64,000 bases of DNA from Streptomyces sp. NRRL F-4489 (GTDB taxonomy: Bacteria; Actinomycetota; Actinomycetes; Streptomycetales; Streptomycetaceae), in NCBI RefSeq assembly GCF_001509485.1, contig NZ_LLZI01000158.1, forward strand, positions 9,088-73,087, written 5' to 3'. Under the pieces are notes generated by a model that searched no databases, was not told the DNA's origin, and saw only the letters and a list, made by a program, of their open reading frames with translations. The position numbers and the translations under genes were made by a program. Positions 52,391-63,680 of the stretch are shown piece by piece; position 1 is the stretch's first letter; every line of letters starts with the position of its first letter.

Positions 52391-54928
52391 ATGTTCCGTA
52401 CCGCCTTGCGCAATGTGCTCGCGCACAAGGCCCGGCTGCTGATGACCGTACTCGCCGTGATGCTCGGCGTGGCCTTCGTCTCCGGCACCCTGGTCTTCAC
52501 CTCGACCCTCTCCGACGCCCTCCAGACCAGCTCCCGCAAGGGCTTCGACAACGTCGACGTCGCCATCCAGCGGGCGCACGACCCCGACGGCCCCGTCGCC
52601 GGACCGGGCGCCGCCCGCTCCGCGCTCGACCAGAAGCTGCTGAACGAGGCCGCCCGCCTGCCCGGCGCCGCCTCGGCCACCGGTACGGTCTCCGGCTTCA
52701 CCGCCATCGCCGACAAGCACGGCACGATGATCGGCGACGGCTTCTCCACCCGCGGCGCCAACTACTCCCCCGGCCCGGACGGCACCGACGCCCGCTATCC
52801 CATGCGTGGCGGCACGGCCCCCAAGGGCCCGCACGAGTTCGCCCTCGACGCCCGCACCGCCGACCGCGGCGGCTACAAGGTCGGCGACACCGTCCGGATA
52901 TCCGTCGACGGCCCGGTCCGCGAGCAGAAGCTCACCGGCGTCTTCACCACCGACGACGGCGCGGTCTCCGCCGGCGGCAGCCTCGCGCTGTTCGACACCG
53001 CCACCGCCCAGAAGCTGTTCGCGGCGCCCGGCCAGTTCGACGAGATCGACCTCAAGGCCGCGCCCGGCACGTCCCAGACCGCGCTGAAGGACGCGGTGGA
53101 GAAGATCCTGCCGCACGGCACCGAGGCGACCACCGGCCGCCAGCTCGCGGACGCCCAGGCGAAGATGATCGCCCGGAGCATGGACGGAATGAAGACCGGC
53201 CTGCTGGCCTTCGCCGGTATCGCGCTCTTCGTCGGCATCTTCATCATCGCCAACACCTTCACCATGCTCGTCGCCCAGCGCACCAGGGAGCTGGCGCTGC
53301 TCCGCGCGGTCGGCGCCAGCCGCCGCCAGGTCACCCGCTCGGTGCTGACCGAGGCACTGGTGGTCGGCGCGGTCGCCGCGGTGACGGGCCTGGCGGCCGG
53401 TATCGGCATCGGTGCCGGACTGCGCGCCCTGATGGGCGCCACCGGCGCCCGGGTGCCGGACGGCCCGCTGGTGGTCTCGCCCACCACGGTCCTGATATCC
53501 CTGCTGGTCGGCATCGTCGTCACGGTCCTGGCCGCCTGGCTGCCCGGCCGCCGGGCCGCGAAGATCCCGCCGGTCGCCGCGATGAACAGCGTCCACGCCC
53601 CCGCGAGCACCAAGTCGCTGGTGGTCCGCAACACCCTCGGCGCGCTGCTCGCCGGCGCCGGTACGGCCGCGGTCCTGACCGCCACCGGTATGTCGGACGG
53701 CAAGATCACCATGGGGGCCGGCGCCGCGCTGCTGCTGATCGGCGTGTTCGTGCTGACGCCGCTGCTGTCCCGGCCGCTGATCGCGCTGGCCGCCCCGGTG
53801 CTGCGGCTCTTCGGGATCTCCGGCGTCCTCGCCCGGCAGAACGCCGTCCGCAATCCCCGCCGCACGGCCGCCACCGCCTCCGCGCTGATGATCGGGCTGA
53901 CCCTGATCACCGGCCTGACGGTGATCGCCGGCAGTGTGCAGCAGGGCATCGACAAGATGGCCACCGCCGCCCTGAAGGCCGACTACGTCGTCTCCATGGC
54001 GAGCCGCTCCCCGCTCTCCCCGGACGTGGCGAAGAAGCTCGCCGCCTCCCCCGAGGTCACCGCGTCCAGCCCGCTGCGCAACTCCCCGGCCCGGATCGGC
54101 ACCACCACCGAATACCTCACCGGCGTCAACGGCCCGGACTTCGGCAAGCTGACGAGCCTGGACTTCACCGAGGGCGCGCTCGGCACGCTCGGCGGCGACC
54201 GCGCGGTGGTGGACGACGCCCTCGCCAAGGAGAAGGGCTGGCACCCCGGCTCGCGGGTCCCCGTGACGTTCGAGGACGGCAAGCGCGGCACCCTCACCGT
54301 CACCGGCGTCTACCGCGGCAATCAGGTCATCGGCGGCATCCTGCTGGACAACGCCACCCTGGCCCCGCACCAGAAGCACGCCACCGATATGCAGGTGATG
54401 GTCAAGACGGCCCACGGCGCCACCCCCGAGGCGAAGGACGCCCTGGTCAGCGCGCTGGGCAAGAATCCCGCGATCACCGTCGCGGACAAGAAGGACGTGT
54501 CCGACTCCATCGCCCAGGTGTTCACGCTGATGCTGAACATGGTCTACGGCCTGCTGGCCATGGCGGTCATCGTCGCGGTGCTCGGCGTGATCAACACCCT
54601 GGCGATGTCGGTGTTCGAGCGGTCCCAGGAGATCGGGATGCTGCGCGCCATCGGCCTGGACCGCCGCGGTATCAAGCGGATGGTCCGCCTGGAGTCGCTG
54701 GTGATCTCCCTCTTCGGCGGGGTGCTGGGCATCGGCCTGGGTGTGTTCTTCGGCTGGGCGGCCGGTGAGCTGATCAGCGGTTCGCTGCCGACGTACGCGC
54801 TGGTCCTGCCCTGGGGCCGGATGGCGGTCTTCCTCGCGGTGTCCGCGCTGGTCGGCGTGCTGGCCGCGCTCTGGCCGGCCCGCCGGGCCGCGCGCCTGAA
54901 CATGCTCCAGGCCATCAAGGCGGAGTAG
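52391..54928 (+). CDS. FtsX-like ABC transporter permease
   Basis: 845 aa, the duplicated form. Helix 1 at ~16-36, a first extracellular MacB periplasmic-core-like domain (~45-255), three helices with FtsX motif (~265-285 GLLAFAGIALFVGIFIIANT, TRELALLRAVGASRRQVTRS, and ~310-390), a linker helix pair (~430-475), a second extracellular domain (~500-700) and a second FtsX block (~715-840: LNMVYGLLAMAVIVAVLGVI, RSQEIGMLRAIGLDRRGIKR). Works with the preceding ATPase, probably exporting a peptide or lipid or acting on the envelope. Ends in KAE before a bidirectional terminator. Confidence 0.93.
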   Translation: MFRTALRNVLAHKARLLMTVLAVMLGVAFVSGTLVFTSTLSDALQTSSRKGFDNVDVAIQRAHDPDGPVAGPGAARSALDQKLLNEAARLPGAASATGTVSGFTAIADKHGTMIGDGFSTRGANYSPGPDGTDARYPMRGGTAPKGPHEFALDARTADRGGYKVGDTVRISVDGPVREQKLTGVFTTDDGAVSAGGSLALFDTATAQKLFAAPGQFDEIDLKAAPGTSQTALKDAVEKILPHGTEATTGRQLADAQAKMIARSMDGMKTGLLAFAGIALFVGIFIIANTFTMLVAQRTRELALLRAVGASRRQVTRSVLTEALVVGAVAAVTGLAAGIGIGAGLRALMGATGARVPDGPLVVSPTTVLISLLVGIVVTVLAAWLPGRRAAKIPPVAAMNSVHAPASTKSLVVRNTLGALLAGAGTAAVLTATGMSDGKITMGAGAALLLIGVFVLTPLLSRPLIALAAPVLRLFGISGVLARQNAVRNPRRTAATASALMIGLTLITGLTVIAGSVQQGIDKMATAALKADYVVSMASRSPLSPDVAKKLAASPEVTASSPLRNSPARIGTTTEYLTGVNGPDFGKLTSLDFTEGALGTLGGDRAVVDDALAKEKGWHPGSRVPVTFEDGKRGTLTVTGVYRGNQVIGGILLDNATLAPHQKHATDMQVMVKTAHGATPEAKDALVSALGKNPAITVADKKDVSDSIAQVFTLMLNMVYGLLAMAVIVAVLGVINTLAMSVFERSQEIGMLRAIGLDRRGIKRMVRLESLVISLFGGVLGIGLGVFFGWAAGELISGSLPTYALVLPWGRMAVFLAVSALVGVLAALWPARRAARLNMLQAIKAE

Positions 54929-54996
54929 CCGGCCCGGACGGAGGTTCCGTACGGCTCGTACGGACCGAACGGCTCGTACGTCCCGGACGGCAGGCC

Positions 54997-55040
54997 GAGG
55001 GCCCCGGCCCCGCGCGGCGCACGCGCGGGGCGGGGCCCTC
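54997..55040. terminator. bidirectional terminator
   Basis: A 19-pair GC stem with a single bulged base and a 5-base loop, between the permease and the convergent methyltransferase. Confidence 0.85.
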
Positions 55041-55057
55041 GAACCGTCCGCCCCCGC

Positions 55058-56386
55058 TCAGCCCCGCCAGTCGCGGGCCCGCAGCGGCAGGCCGGAGGTG
55101 CCGGAGTCCGGGGTGCGGACGGCCAGCACCTGGTTGACTCCTATGCGGTTGCGCTCGAAGGACAGCGCGGAGGCGGCCATGTAGAGCCGCCAGACCCGGG
55201 CCCGGCCCGGCGAGGTCAGGCGCACCGCCTCCGTCCAGTGCTCCTCCAGATTGGCCACCCACTGACGCAGCGTCAGCGCGTAGTGCTCCCGGATCGCCTC
55301 GACGTCCCGGACCTCGAAACCGGCCTCCTCCAGCTGGGCGACCGTCCGCCCCACGGGGGCCAGCTCGCCGTCGGGGAAGACATAGCGGTCGATGAACTCA
55401 TCGACGTGGTACGCGTCCTCGTCCGCCAGCGGCCGGCGCGCGATCTGGTGGTTCAGCAGCCGCCCGCCGGGCTTCAGCAGGCCGTACAGCAGACCGGCGT
55501 ACTCGGCGTAGCGGGCCCGGCCGACATGCTCGGCCATCCCGATCGAGGAGATCGCGTCGAACGGCCCGTCAGCGACCTCGCGGTAGTCCTGCACCCGGAT
55601 CTCGATCCGGTCGGCGAGCCCGGCCTCGGCGATCCGCTTGCGGGCGTAGGTGGCCTGCTCCTCGGAGAGGGTGATGCCGACCGCCCGGACGCCGTACTCG
55701 CGGGCCGCGTGCAGCACCATCGAGCCCCAGCCGCAGCCCACGTCCAGCAGCCGCTGACCCTCCGTCAGCCCCAGCTTGCGGCAGATCAGATCGAGCTTGT
55801 CGCGCTGCGCCTCCTCCAGCGTGGGGGTGCCGCCGGCCGCCTCCGCGGCGGGCGGCCAGTACGCGCAGGAGTAGACCATCGACGGGCCGAGCACCAGCTC
55901 GTAGAAGGCGTTGCCGACGTCGTAGTGGTGGCTGATCGCTTGCCGGTCGCGGAGCAGGGAGTGCAGTGCGCCGCGGCGCGGGCGGGCCTCCTCGGCGGGC
56001 GGCGCGGGCGGCAGCGGCAGCCCGGCGAGCGAGAGCAGCTCCTTGCCGGCGGCGCGGATCTCGGGGCGGGCCAGGGCGCGCAGCGCGGCCGTGCGGGCCG
56101 GCTTCTCCGCGGGCTCGGCGCGTTCCCAGATCATCCCGGCGAGCAGGTCCAGGGCTTCGTAGAGATCCCCGTCGACGTCGAGGTCGCCGGCCACCCAGGC
56201 CCGGGCCAGGCCCAGTTCGCCGGGCTTGAACAGCAGCCGGCGCAGCGCGCGGCGGTTGCGGAACACCAGCACCGGGGCGCCCGGCGGGCCGGATTCGCTC
56301 GCGTCCCAGGCGCGGATCCGCACCGGAAGCGGGGCCCCCAGCACCTCCTCGGCGAGCTTGGTGAGCCGTCCAGCGGCACCGGCCAT
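55058..56386 (-). CDS. cyclopropane-fatty-acyl-phospholipid synthase-like
   Basis: 442 aa. N-terminal ~130 residues form the small CFA domain (RRLLFKPGELGLARAWVAGD, LDVDGDLYEALDLL), followed by the SAM methyltransferase domain: ISHHYDVGNAFYELVLGPSM with Y-D-V-G-N-x-F-Y, YSCAYWPPAAE, motif I RLLDVGCGWGSMVLHAA, GITLSEEQATYARKRI, SSIGMAEHVGRARYAEY and EHYALTLRQWVANLEEHW near the end. It methylenates unsaturated phospholipid acyl chains, or belongs to the tuberculostearate/BfaA-like branch. ATG 56386 has GGAGG 8 bases upstream. Confidence 0.92.
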   Translation of the reverse strand: MAGAAGRLTKLAEEVLGAPLPVRIRAWDASESGPPGAPVLVFRNRRALRRLLFKPGELGLARAWVAGDLDVDGDLYEALDLLAGMIWERAEPAEKPARTAALRALARPEIRAAGKELLSLAGLPLPPAPPAEEARPRRGALHSLLRDRQAISHHYDVGNAFYELVLGPSMVYSCAYWPPAAEAAGGTPTLEEAQRDKLDLICRKLGLTEGQRLLDVGCGWGSMVLHAAREYGVRAVGITLSEEQATYARKRIAEAGLADRIEIRVQDYREVADGPFDAISSIGMAEHVGRARYAEYAGLLYGLLKPGGRLLNHQIARRPLADEDAYHVDEFIDRYVFPDGELAPVGRTVAQLEEAGFEVRDVEAIREHYALTLRQWVANLEEHWTEAVRLTSPGRARVWRLYMAASALSFERNRIGVNQVLAVRTPDSGTSGLPLRARDWRG

Positions 56387-56520
56387 GTCGCACACCTCCG
56401 TCGTGACGAGTCGGGCAAAGAAGTTTCACCCACCACCTAAACGCCAAGTGGGCGCGTTGATAGTCCCGTTCGTCTGCAAGAGAACAACACGGCGCCGGGT
56501 TTCGGCCACACCCGGGCACG

Positions 56521-56560
56521 CCGAAGGGCGCCCGCCCCACGGATGGCGGACGCCCTTCGG
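56521..56560. terminator. terminator after ndh
   Basis: A 16-pair stem with one mismatch (CCGAAGGGCGCCCGCC against GGCGGACGCCCTTCGG) and an 8-base loop, 27 bases past the ndh stop. Confidence 0.82.
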
Positions 56561-56586
56561 GCTGGTCGGAGTACCCGACCGGCGAA

Positions 56587-57975
56587 TCAGCCGGCCTTGG
56601 CCTTCGGCTTGCCTCCGTCGGCCGCGGCGGCCGGGGCGGGGGCGGGCTTGGCGGCCTCGTAGAACTCCTCGCGGGGGTTCTCCATGGCGCCGAGCGAGAC
56701 CACCTCGCGCTTGAGGAAGGTGGCCAGCGTCCAGTCGGCGAAGACCCGGATCTTGCGGTTGAACGTCGGCATCGCCATGCCGTGGTACGCGCGGTGCATG
56801 TACCAGGCGAGGCGGCCCTTGAGCTTGATCTTCATCTTGCCCATGACGATCATCGCGACGCCCTTGTGCAGGCCCAGGCCCGCGACCGCGCCCTTGTTGG
56901 CGTGGCTGTACTCCTTCTGCGGGAAGCCCCGCATACCGGAGACCACGTTGTCGCCGAGGACCTTGGCCTGCCGCAGCGCGTGCTGCGCGTTCGGCGGGCA
57001 CCAGGCGTTCTCGTTGCCGTTCGCCCGGCCGACCAGGTCGGGGACCTGGGCGTTGTCGCCGGCCGCCCAGATGTAGTCGGTGCCCTGGACCTGGAGGGTG
57101 GGCGCGGTGTCGATGTGGCCGCGCGGGCCCAGCGGCAGGCCGAAGCGGGACAGCGCCGGGTTCGGCTTGACGCCGGCGGTCCACACGATGGTGTTGGAGA
57201 GCACCTCGAGGCCGTTGTTCAGGATCACGTGGCCGTCGACGCAGGAGTCCATACCGGTCTTGAGGTAGACCTCGACCCCGCGCGACTCCAGGTGCTCCTT
57301 GCCGTAGGCGCCGAGCTTGGGGCCGACCTCGGGCAGGATCTTGTCCGCGACGTCGACCAGCAGGAAGCGCATGTCCTCGCGCTTGACGTTCTTGTAGTAC
57401 TTCGCGGCGTCCCGGGCCATGTCCTCGACCTCGCCGACGGTCTCCGCGCCGGCGAAGCCGCCGCCGACGAAGACGAAGGTCAGCGCCTTGCGGCGGACCT
57501 CCTCATCGGTCGTGGAGTCGGCCTTGTCCAGCTGCTCCAGCACGTGGTTGCGCAGGCCGATGGCCTCCTCGATGCCCTTCATGCCGATGCCGTTCTCGGC
57601 CAGGCCGGGGATCGGGAAGGTACGGGAGACCGCGCCCATGGCGACGACCAGGTAGTCGAAGGGCAGCTCGTACGCATCGCCGACCAGCGGGGCGATGGTG
57701 GCGACCTTCCGGTCCTGGTCGATGGTGGTGACCCGGCCGGTGAGGACCTCCGCCTTGGGCAGCACGCGCCGCAGCGGGACCACAACGTGACGGGGGGAGA
57801 TGCTGCCGGCCGCAGCTTCAGGGAGGAAGGGCTGGTACGTCATGTACGAGCGCGGGTCGACGACCGTGACGGTCGCCTCGCCGTACCGCATCTTCTTCAG
57901 GATGCGGCGTGCCGCGTACAGGCCTACGTACCCACCGCCTACAACGAGGATCCTGGGACGCTCCGTGGTGCTCAT
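56587..57975 (-). CDS. ndh: type II NADH dehydrogenase
   Basis: 462 aa. Single-subunit, non-proton-pumping NADH:quinone oxidoreductase on the inner membrane face. FAD-binding RILVVGGGYVGLYAARRIL at the N-terminus, NADH-binding FVFVGGGFAGAETVGEVED at ~170, and DYIWAAGDNAQVPDL with the flavin-contacting Asp; TIVWTAGVKPNPAL is typical of the family. The C-terminal ~45 residues (AMPTFNRKIRVFADWTLATF) form the amphipathic membrane-binding helices, followed by an Ala/Pro/Lys tail. A Rex-like operator stands 35-52 bases upstream, as known for ndh of S. coelicolor. Confidence 0.95.
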   Translation of the reverse strand: MSTTERPRILVVGGGYVGLYAARRILKKMRYGEATVTVVDPRSYMTYQPFLPEAAAGSISPRHVVVPLRRVLPKAEVLTGRVTTIDQDRKVATIAPLVGDAYELPFDYLVVAMGAVSRTFPIPGLAENGIGMKGIEEAIGLRNHVLEQLDKADSTTDEEVRRKALTFVFVGGGFAGAETVGEVEDMARDAAKYYKNVKREDMRFLLVDVADKILPEVGPKLGAYGKEHLESRGVEVYLKTGMDSCVDGHVILNNGLEVLSNTIVWTAGVKPNPALSRFGLPLGPRGHIDTAPTLQVQGTDYIWAAGDNAQVPDLVGRANGNENAWCPPNAQHALRQAKVLGDNVVSGMRGFPQKEYSHANKGAVAGLGLHKGVAMIVMGKMKIKLKGRLAWYMHRAYHGMAMPTFNRKIRVFADWTLATFLKREVVSLGAMENPREEFYEAAKPAPAPAAAADGGKPKAKAG

Positions 57976-58009
57976 GCAATCGAGTATCCACCCCCACATG
58001 GGGGGTCGC

Positions 58010-58027
58010 TCGTGAGCCCCTTCACAA
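58010..58027. promoter_or_regulatory. Rex operator candidate at ndh
   Basis: Read on the minus strand: TTGTGAA-GGGG-CTCACGA. The published Rex operator is TTGTGAA-n4-TTCACAA; 12 of 14 arm positions match. Rex senses the NADH/NAD ratio and represses respiratory genes, including ndh in S. coelicolor. The site is 35-52 bases before the ndh ATG. Confidence 0.7.
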
Positions 58028-58110
58028 GAATGACGGGGGCATCTGCTACACTCCGCCGCCCCCGTGACGGACGCCATAGCGTGATCAGGGAACCACGGTA
58101 TAACGCGACA

Positions 58111-58290
58111 CGTTGGATACCCCCGTTGATCAGGGCTTGTCCCCTTCCGAGCGGCCGCATCACCCCCCTTCGCGCCACTGTCGCCACCCGGTGGAGATCC
58201 ACCGTAGACCCCGCATTTCCCGGGCAGATGAGTCCTAGGACCTTCGAATGAGGGACGTACGGCCCTCTAGTTCGCCCGAGAGGCGGGTTT
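58111..58290 (+). ncRNA. candidate small RNA or leader between ndh and the RelE remnant
   Basis: Plus strand. TATAAC at 58099-58104 is a good -10, without a clear -35. A perfect 6-pair hairpin CGGTGG-AGAT-CCACCG lies at 58189-58204. GAGGG/CCCTC (58250-58254 with 58263-58267) can pair, and the transcript would end with a CGCC...GGCG hairpin followed by TTTTT (58272-58292), a run of T that is rare here. No protein frame in it is convincing. Boundaries are estimated. Confidence 0.4.
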
Positions 58291-58294
58291 TTCA

Positions 58295-58310
58295 TGTGAA
58301 GGATTTCACG
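58295..58310. promoter_or_regulatory. second Rex-like operator
   Basis: TGTGAA-GGAT-TTCACG matches the Rex core TGTGAA-n4-TTCACA at 11 of 12 arm positions. It lies directly after the T-run of the putative small RNA and ~320 bases upstream of ndh. Confidence 0.5.
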
Positions 58311-58436
58311 AACTTTCTTCCCGGGGGGCGGTCCGGAGCCCTTGGGGGGCCCGCTCGAAGGGGGGCCGGGACGGCGCCTGGCGGACCCAAGGGAAGGGCC
58401 CGCGGGGGCGGTTACGCAGATGCGTACGCTCGGTTC

Positions 58437-58694
58437 ATGGCTGAGGTTGGCGCGCGAGGCGGAAGCGGTCCTGGACGCGGCCGGCCCCACCGTGGCGATG
58501 GCGGAACCGCTGGCGGATCTGTTCACCGAGCGGGACGGCGAGCCGGCGTCACCGGCGCCTTCCGGCCCGCCACCGCGGCGCGGTGGCGGCTCCGGGTCGG
58601 CAGCTACCGGGTCGCCTACCAGCTCAACGACGGTGAACTCGTCATCCTGGTCATGAAGGTGGACGACCGGCGGGACGCCTACCGCGATCCGTAG
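58437..58694 (+). pseudogene. RelE/ParE-type toxin remnant, frameshifted
   Basis: The C-terminus RLRVGSYRVAYQLNDGELVI followed by LVMKVDDRRDAYRD is clearly RelE-like and is in frame with ATG 58437 (MAEV). The middle of the protein (AREAEAVLDAAGPTVAMAE, PLADLF) is in the next frame; that frame also has an ATG at 58420. So at least one and probably two frameshifts, near 58446 and between 58560 and 58590, break the gene. No antitoxin gene stands beside it. RelE toxins cut mRNA on the ribosome; this one cannot be made as written. Confidence 0.65.
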
Positions 58695-58711
58695 CGCCCC
58701 GCTGTCGCCTC

Positions 58712-59665
58712 TCATCCCTCCCGGACTGCCAAAGACCAGGCGATTCCGTCCAGGATGTCGTGTTCGCTGACGACGACCTCTTCGGCGCCGACGCGTTCCA
58801 TGACGGAGAGGAGGACGAGGGCGCCGGCGGCGATGACGTCGACGCGGCCGGGGTGCATGACCGGGATCGCGGCGCGTTCGGCGTGGGTGGAGCGCAGCAG
58901 GCGGCCGGTGATCTCGCGGACGGTGGCCAGGGGGATCCGGGAGTGGTGGATGGCCGCGGAGTCGTAGTGGTCCAGGCCGAGGGCGATGGCGGCGACGGTG
59001 GTCACCGAGCCGGCCAGGCCGACGAGGGTGGCGGCCTCGGTGAGCGGCACGGCCTCCGCGGCGTGGTCGAGCGCGGCGGCGATATCGGCCTTGATGGCGG
59101 CGATCTGCGCGTCGGAGGGCGGGTCGGTGAGCGCGCCGTCGCGCAGGAGGTGGCGCTCGGTCATCCGGACGCAGCCGACGTCCACCGAGCGGGCCGCGCG
59201 GACCTCGCCGTCGCCGAGGACGAACTCCGTCGAACCGCCGCCGATGTCCACGACGAGGTAGGGCAGCTCGATGTGCGGGTGGCCGGTCAGCTCCTTGGTG
59301 GCGCCGGTGAAGGAGAACTCCGCCTCCTGGTCGCCGGTGATCACCTCGGGCTCGACGCCCAGGATGCCGACCACGCCGCGGACGAAGTCGTCGCGGTTCT
59401 CGGCGTCCCGGGAGGCGGAGGTGGCCACGAAGCGGACCCGTTCGGCGCCCAGCTCCTTGATCACGGCGGCGTACTCGCGGCAGGCGGCGAAGGTGCGCTC
59501 CAGGGCCTCCGGCGCCAGCCGGCCGGTGCGGTCCACGCCCTGGCCCAGCCGGACGATCGTCATCCGGCGGTCGAGCTCCTTCAGCTCACCGGTGGCCGGG
59601 TCGGCGTCCGCGACCAGCAGGCGGATGGAGTTGGTGCCGCAGTCAACGGCGGCGACGCGCTTCAC
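58712..59665 (-). CDS. Ppx/GppA family exopolyphosphatase
   Basis: 317 aa, short form without the C-terminal HD-like domain. Actin-like ASKHA fold: phosphate 1 VAAVDCGTNSIRLLVAD, FVATSASRDAENRDDF, phosphate 2 VVDIGGGSTEFVLG, and VGLAGSVTTVAAIALGLDHY. Removes terminal phosphate from polyphosphate and/or pppGpp, linking phosphate and stringent response. GTG start at 59665 overlaps the DUF501 stop (GTGA). Last gene of a short operon running from divIC. Confidence 0.93.
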   Translation of the reverse strand: MKRVAAVDCGTNSIRLLVADADPATGELKELDRRMTIVRLGQGVDRTGRLAPEALERTFAACREYAAVIKELGAERVRFVATSASRDAENRDDFVRGVVGILGVEPEVITGDQEAEFSFTGATKELTGHPHIELPYLVVDIGGGSTEFVLGDGEVRAARSVDVGCVRMTERHLLRDGALTDPPSDAQIAAIKADIAAALDHAAEAVPLTEAATLVGLAGSVTTVAAIALGLDHYDSAAIHHSRIPLATVREITGRLLRSTHAERAAIPVMHPGRVDVIAAGALVLLSVMERVGAEEVVVSEHDILDGIAWSLAVREG

Positions 59666-60213
59666 TCGGCGCCTCCTTCGGGGGAGTCGCCGGCCTCGGC
59701 GCACGGGGTCACGCACGGGCCCTTGCGCCACCACTCCGGGAGCATGGCCAGCGCCTCGTCGCCGAGCGGGTTGACGCCCGGGCCGGCCGCCAGGGAGTGG
59801 CCGACGAGCACGTGCAGGCACTTGACCCGGTCGGGCATCCCGCCGGCGCTGGGGAAGCCCTGGAGCACCTCGATGGCGTCCCGCCGGCGGATGTAGTCCT
59901 CGTGGGCCGCGCGGTAGGCGGCGGCCAGCTCCGGGTCGTTCGCCAGCCGCTCGGTCATCTCCTTCATCACGCCGTTGGCCTCCAGCGTGCCGATCGCGGA
60001 GGCGGCGCGCGGGCAGGTCAGGTAGTACAGCGTGGGGAAGGGGGTGCCGTCCTCCAGGCGCGGGGCGGTCTCGACCACGTCCGGCTGGCCGCAGGGGCAG
60101 CGGTGGGCGATGGCGCGCAGGCCGCGCGGCGGGCGGCCGAGCTGCTCCTTGAAGGCGGCGATGTCCGCGGCGGTGGGCTCGGTGGGCTCGGTCTGGGGCG
60201 GGGGGGTGTCCAT
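59662..60213 (-). CDS. DUF501 domain protein
   Basis: 183 aa. DUF501 spans nearly the whole protein: EQLGRPPRGLRAIAHRCPCG, PTLYYLTCPRAASAIGTLEA, GMPDRVKCLHVLVGHSLAAG. Conserved Cys and His residues (HRCPCG, TCPR, KCLHVL) suggest a metal or redox site. Function unknown; in actinomycetes it is nearly always found between the divIC/ftsB-like gene and ppx, as here. Upstream spacing to divIC is 166 bases. Confidence 0.9.
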   Translation of the reverse strand: MDTPPPQTEPTEPTAADIAAFKEQLGRPPRGLRAIAHRCPCGQPDVVETAPRLEDGTPFPTLYYLTCPRAASAIGTLEANGVMKEMTERLANDPELAAAYRAAHEDYIRRRDAIEVLQGFPSAGGMPDRVKCLHVLVGHSLAAGPGVNPLGDEALAMLPEWWRKGPCVTPCAEAGDSPEGGAE

Positions 60214-60379
60214 GTGCGCTTTCGGTGAGGGCCGGAGGGTCAGGGGCGGGACGGGCGGGCCGGGGTCCGCCGCGCGGCGCGCGCCGGTGTGCGGACGCGC
60301 GGCGTCCCGCCCGTACAGTCTCGCCCGCGGGGGCGACCGGAGGCTACCGCGTGCCGGAGGCCACCGCGTGCCGCGGCGG

Positions 60380-60862
60380 CTACCGCTTGCCGGCGGCGGA
60401 CGCGGCCCCGGCGGCGTCGGCGGTGTCCACGGTGTCCCAGAGCTTGTCGTACCAGGGGCGCTGGGCGGCCTGCGCGCCCTTGGGGGCGGCGCGGACGCCG
60501 GAGCCGTCCTGGACGATGTAGCCGGTCTCGCCCGGCATGACGTAGTGCAGATGGCGGCGGGCCTGCTGGCGGACGTAGGCCGGGTCCTGCCAGCGGGCCT
60601 TCTCGTCGCGCAGCCGCTCCAGCGCGGCGGCCGCGTCCTGGGCCTTGCGGCGCTGGTCGGCGATGTCGGAGCGCTGGGAGAGGTACTGCCGGGTGGGGTA
60701 GGCCAGGGCGACCACCAGCGAGCACAGCACGAGGGCCAGCAGGGCGGCGCGGCCGGTGAGGCGGTTGCGGCGGGGGCGCCGCCCGGCGCGCTGGACGCGG
60801 GCGGCCGCCTGCTCGCCGAGCGCCTTGAGCCGGGTGGCGGTGGAGAACCGGTCCGCGGGCAC
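60380..60862 (-). CDS. divIC: septum formation initiator, FtsB/DivIC family
   Basis: 160 aa, GTG start. A basic cytoplasmic N-terminus, one membrane helix (~40-56, ALLALVLCSLVVALAYP), an extracellular coiled coil (~62-98: SDIADQRRKAQDAAAALERL) and the family motif ARRHLHYVMPGETGYIV. The C-terminal ~45 residues are low-complexity. It works with FtsL and FtsQ in the divisome; in Streptomyces DivIC is needed for efficient sporulation septation. Its place between eno and DUF501 matches S. coelicolor divIC. Confidence 0.9.
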   Translation of the reverse strand: MPADRFSTATRLKALGEQAAARVQRAGRRPRRNRLTGRAALLALVLCSLVVALAYPTRQYLSQRSDIADQRRKAQDAAAALERLRDEKARWQDPAYVRQQARRHLHYVMPGETGYIVQDGSGVRAAPKGAQAAQRPWYDKLWDTVDTADAAGAASAAGKR

Positions 60863-60913
60863 GTCGCCTCGCCTCCCCTTCAGCTACGTCCTGACGTCGT
60901 CCCGGCGCCCGCC

Positions 60914-60947
60914 GCCGGCCGCCGCGCGCCGTGCGCCGGCGGCCGGC
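60914..60947 (-). terminator. hairpin after eno
   Basis: Perfect 11-pair stem GCCGGCCGCCG with a 12-base loop between the eno stop and the divIC start. Confidence 0.65.
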
Positions 60948-60980
60948 CGGGGGCGTCAGCCCTTGCCGCGCCTGCGAACC

Positions 60981-63480
<2,500 letters not shown>

Positions 63481-63486
63481 GTCCTG

Positions 63487-63516
63487 ACCGTAAGCAGTAA
63501 CCCTGTTGGTGTTCAA
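63487..63516 (-). promoter_or_regulatory. candidate rpfA promoter
   Basis: TTGAAC (63511-63516), 18 bases, TACGGT (63487-63492) on the minus strand. Transcription would start near 63480, just ahead of the riboswitch. Confidence 0.5.
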
Positions 63517-63680
63517 ACCCCATCTTCTGAACCCAGTTGACCGACTTTGATCATCCGGCGGGCCATTTCCGCAGGTAGACACCGAAATGCGAACGGGGGA
63601 CGGACCTCGGCCCGCCCCCCGCAACGAGAGCCATATCTCACTTTGGCGAAACGGCGTGAAATCCGGCGAACTGCCGGTAA

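Noticed and set aside
54951..54982. Repeated GGCTCGTACG near the end of the FtsX permease
   Set aside because: Two short copies in a non-coding gap next to a terminator; too short to assign a function.
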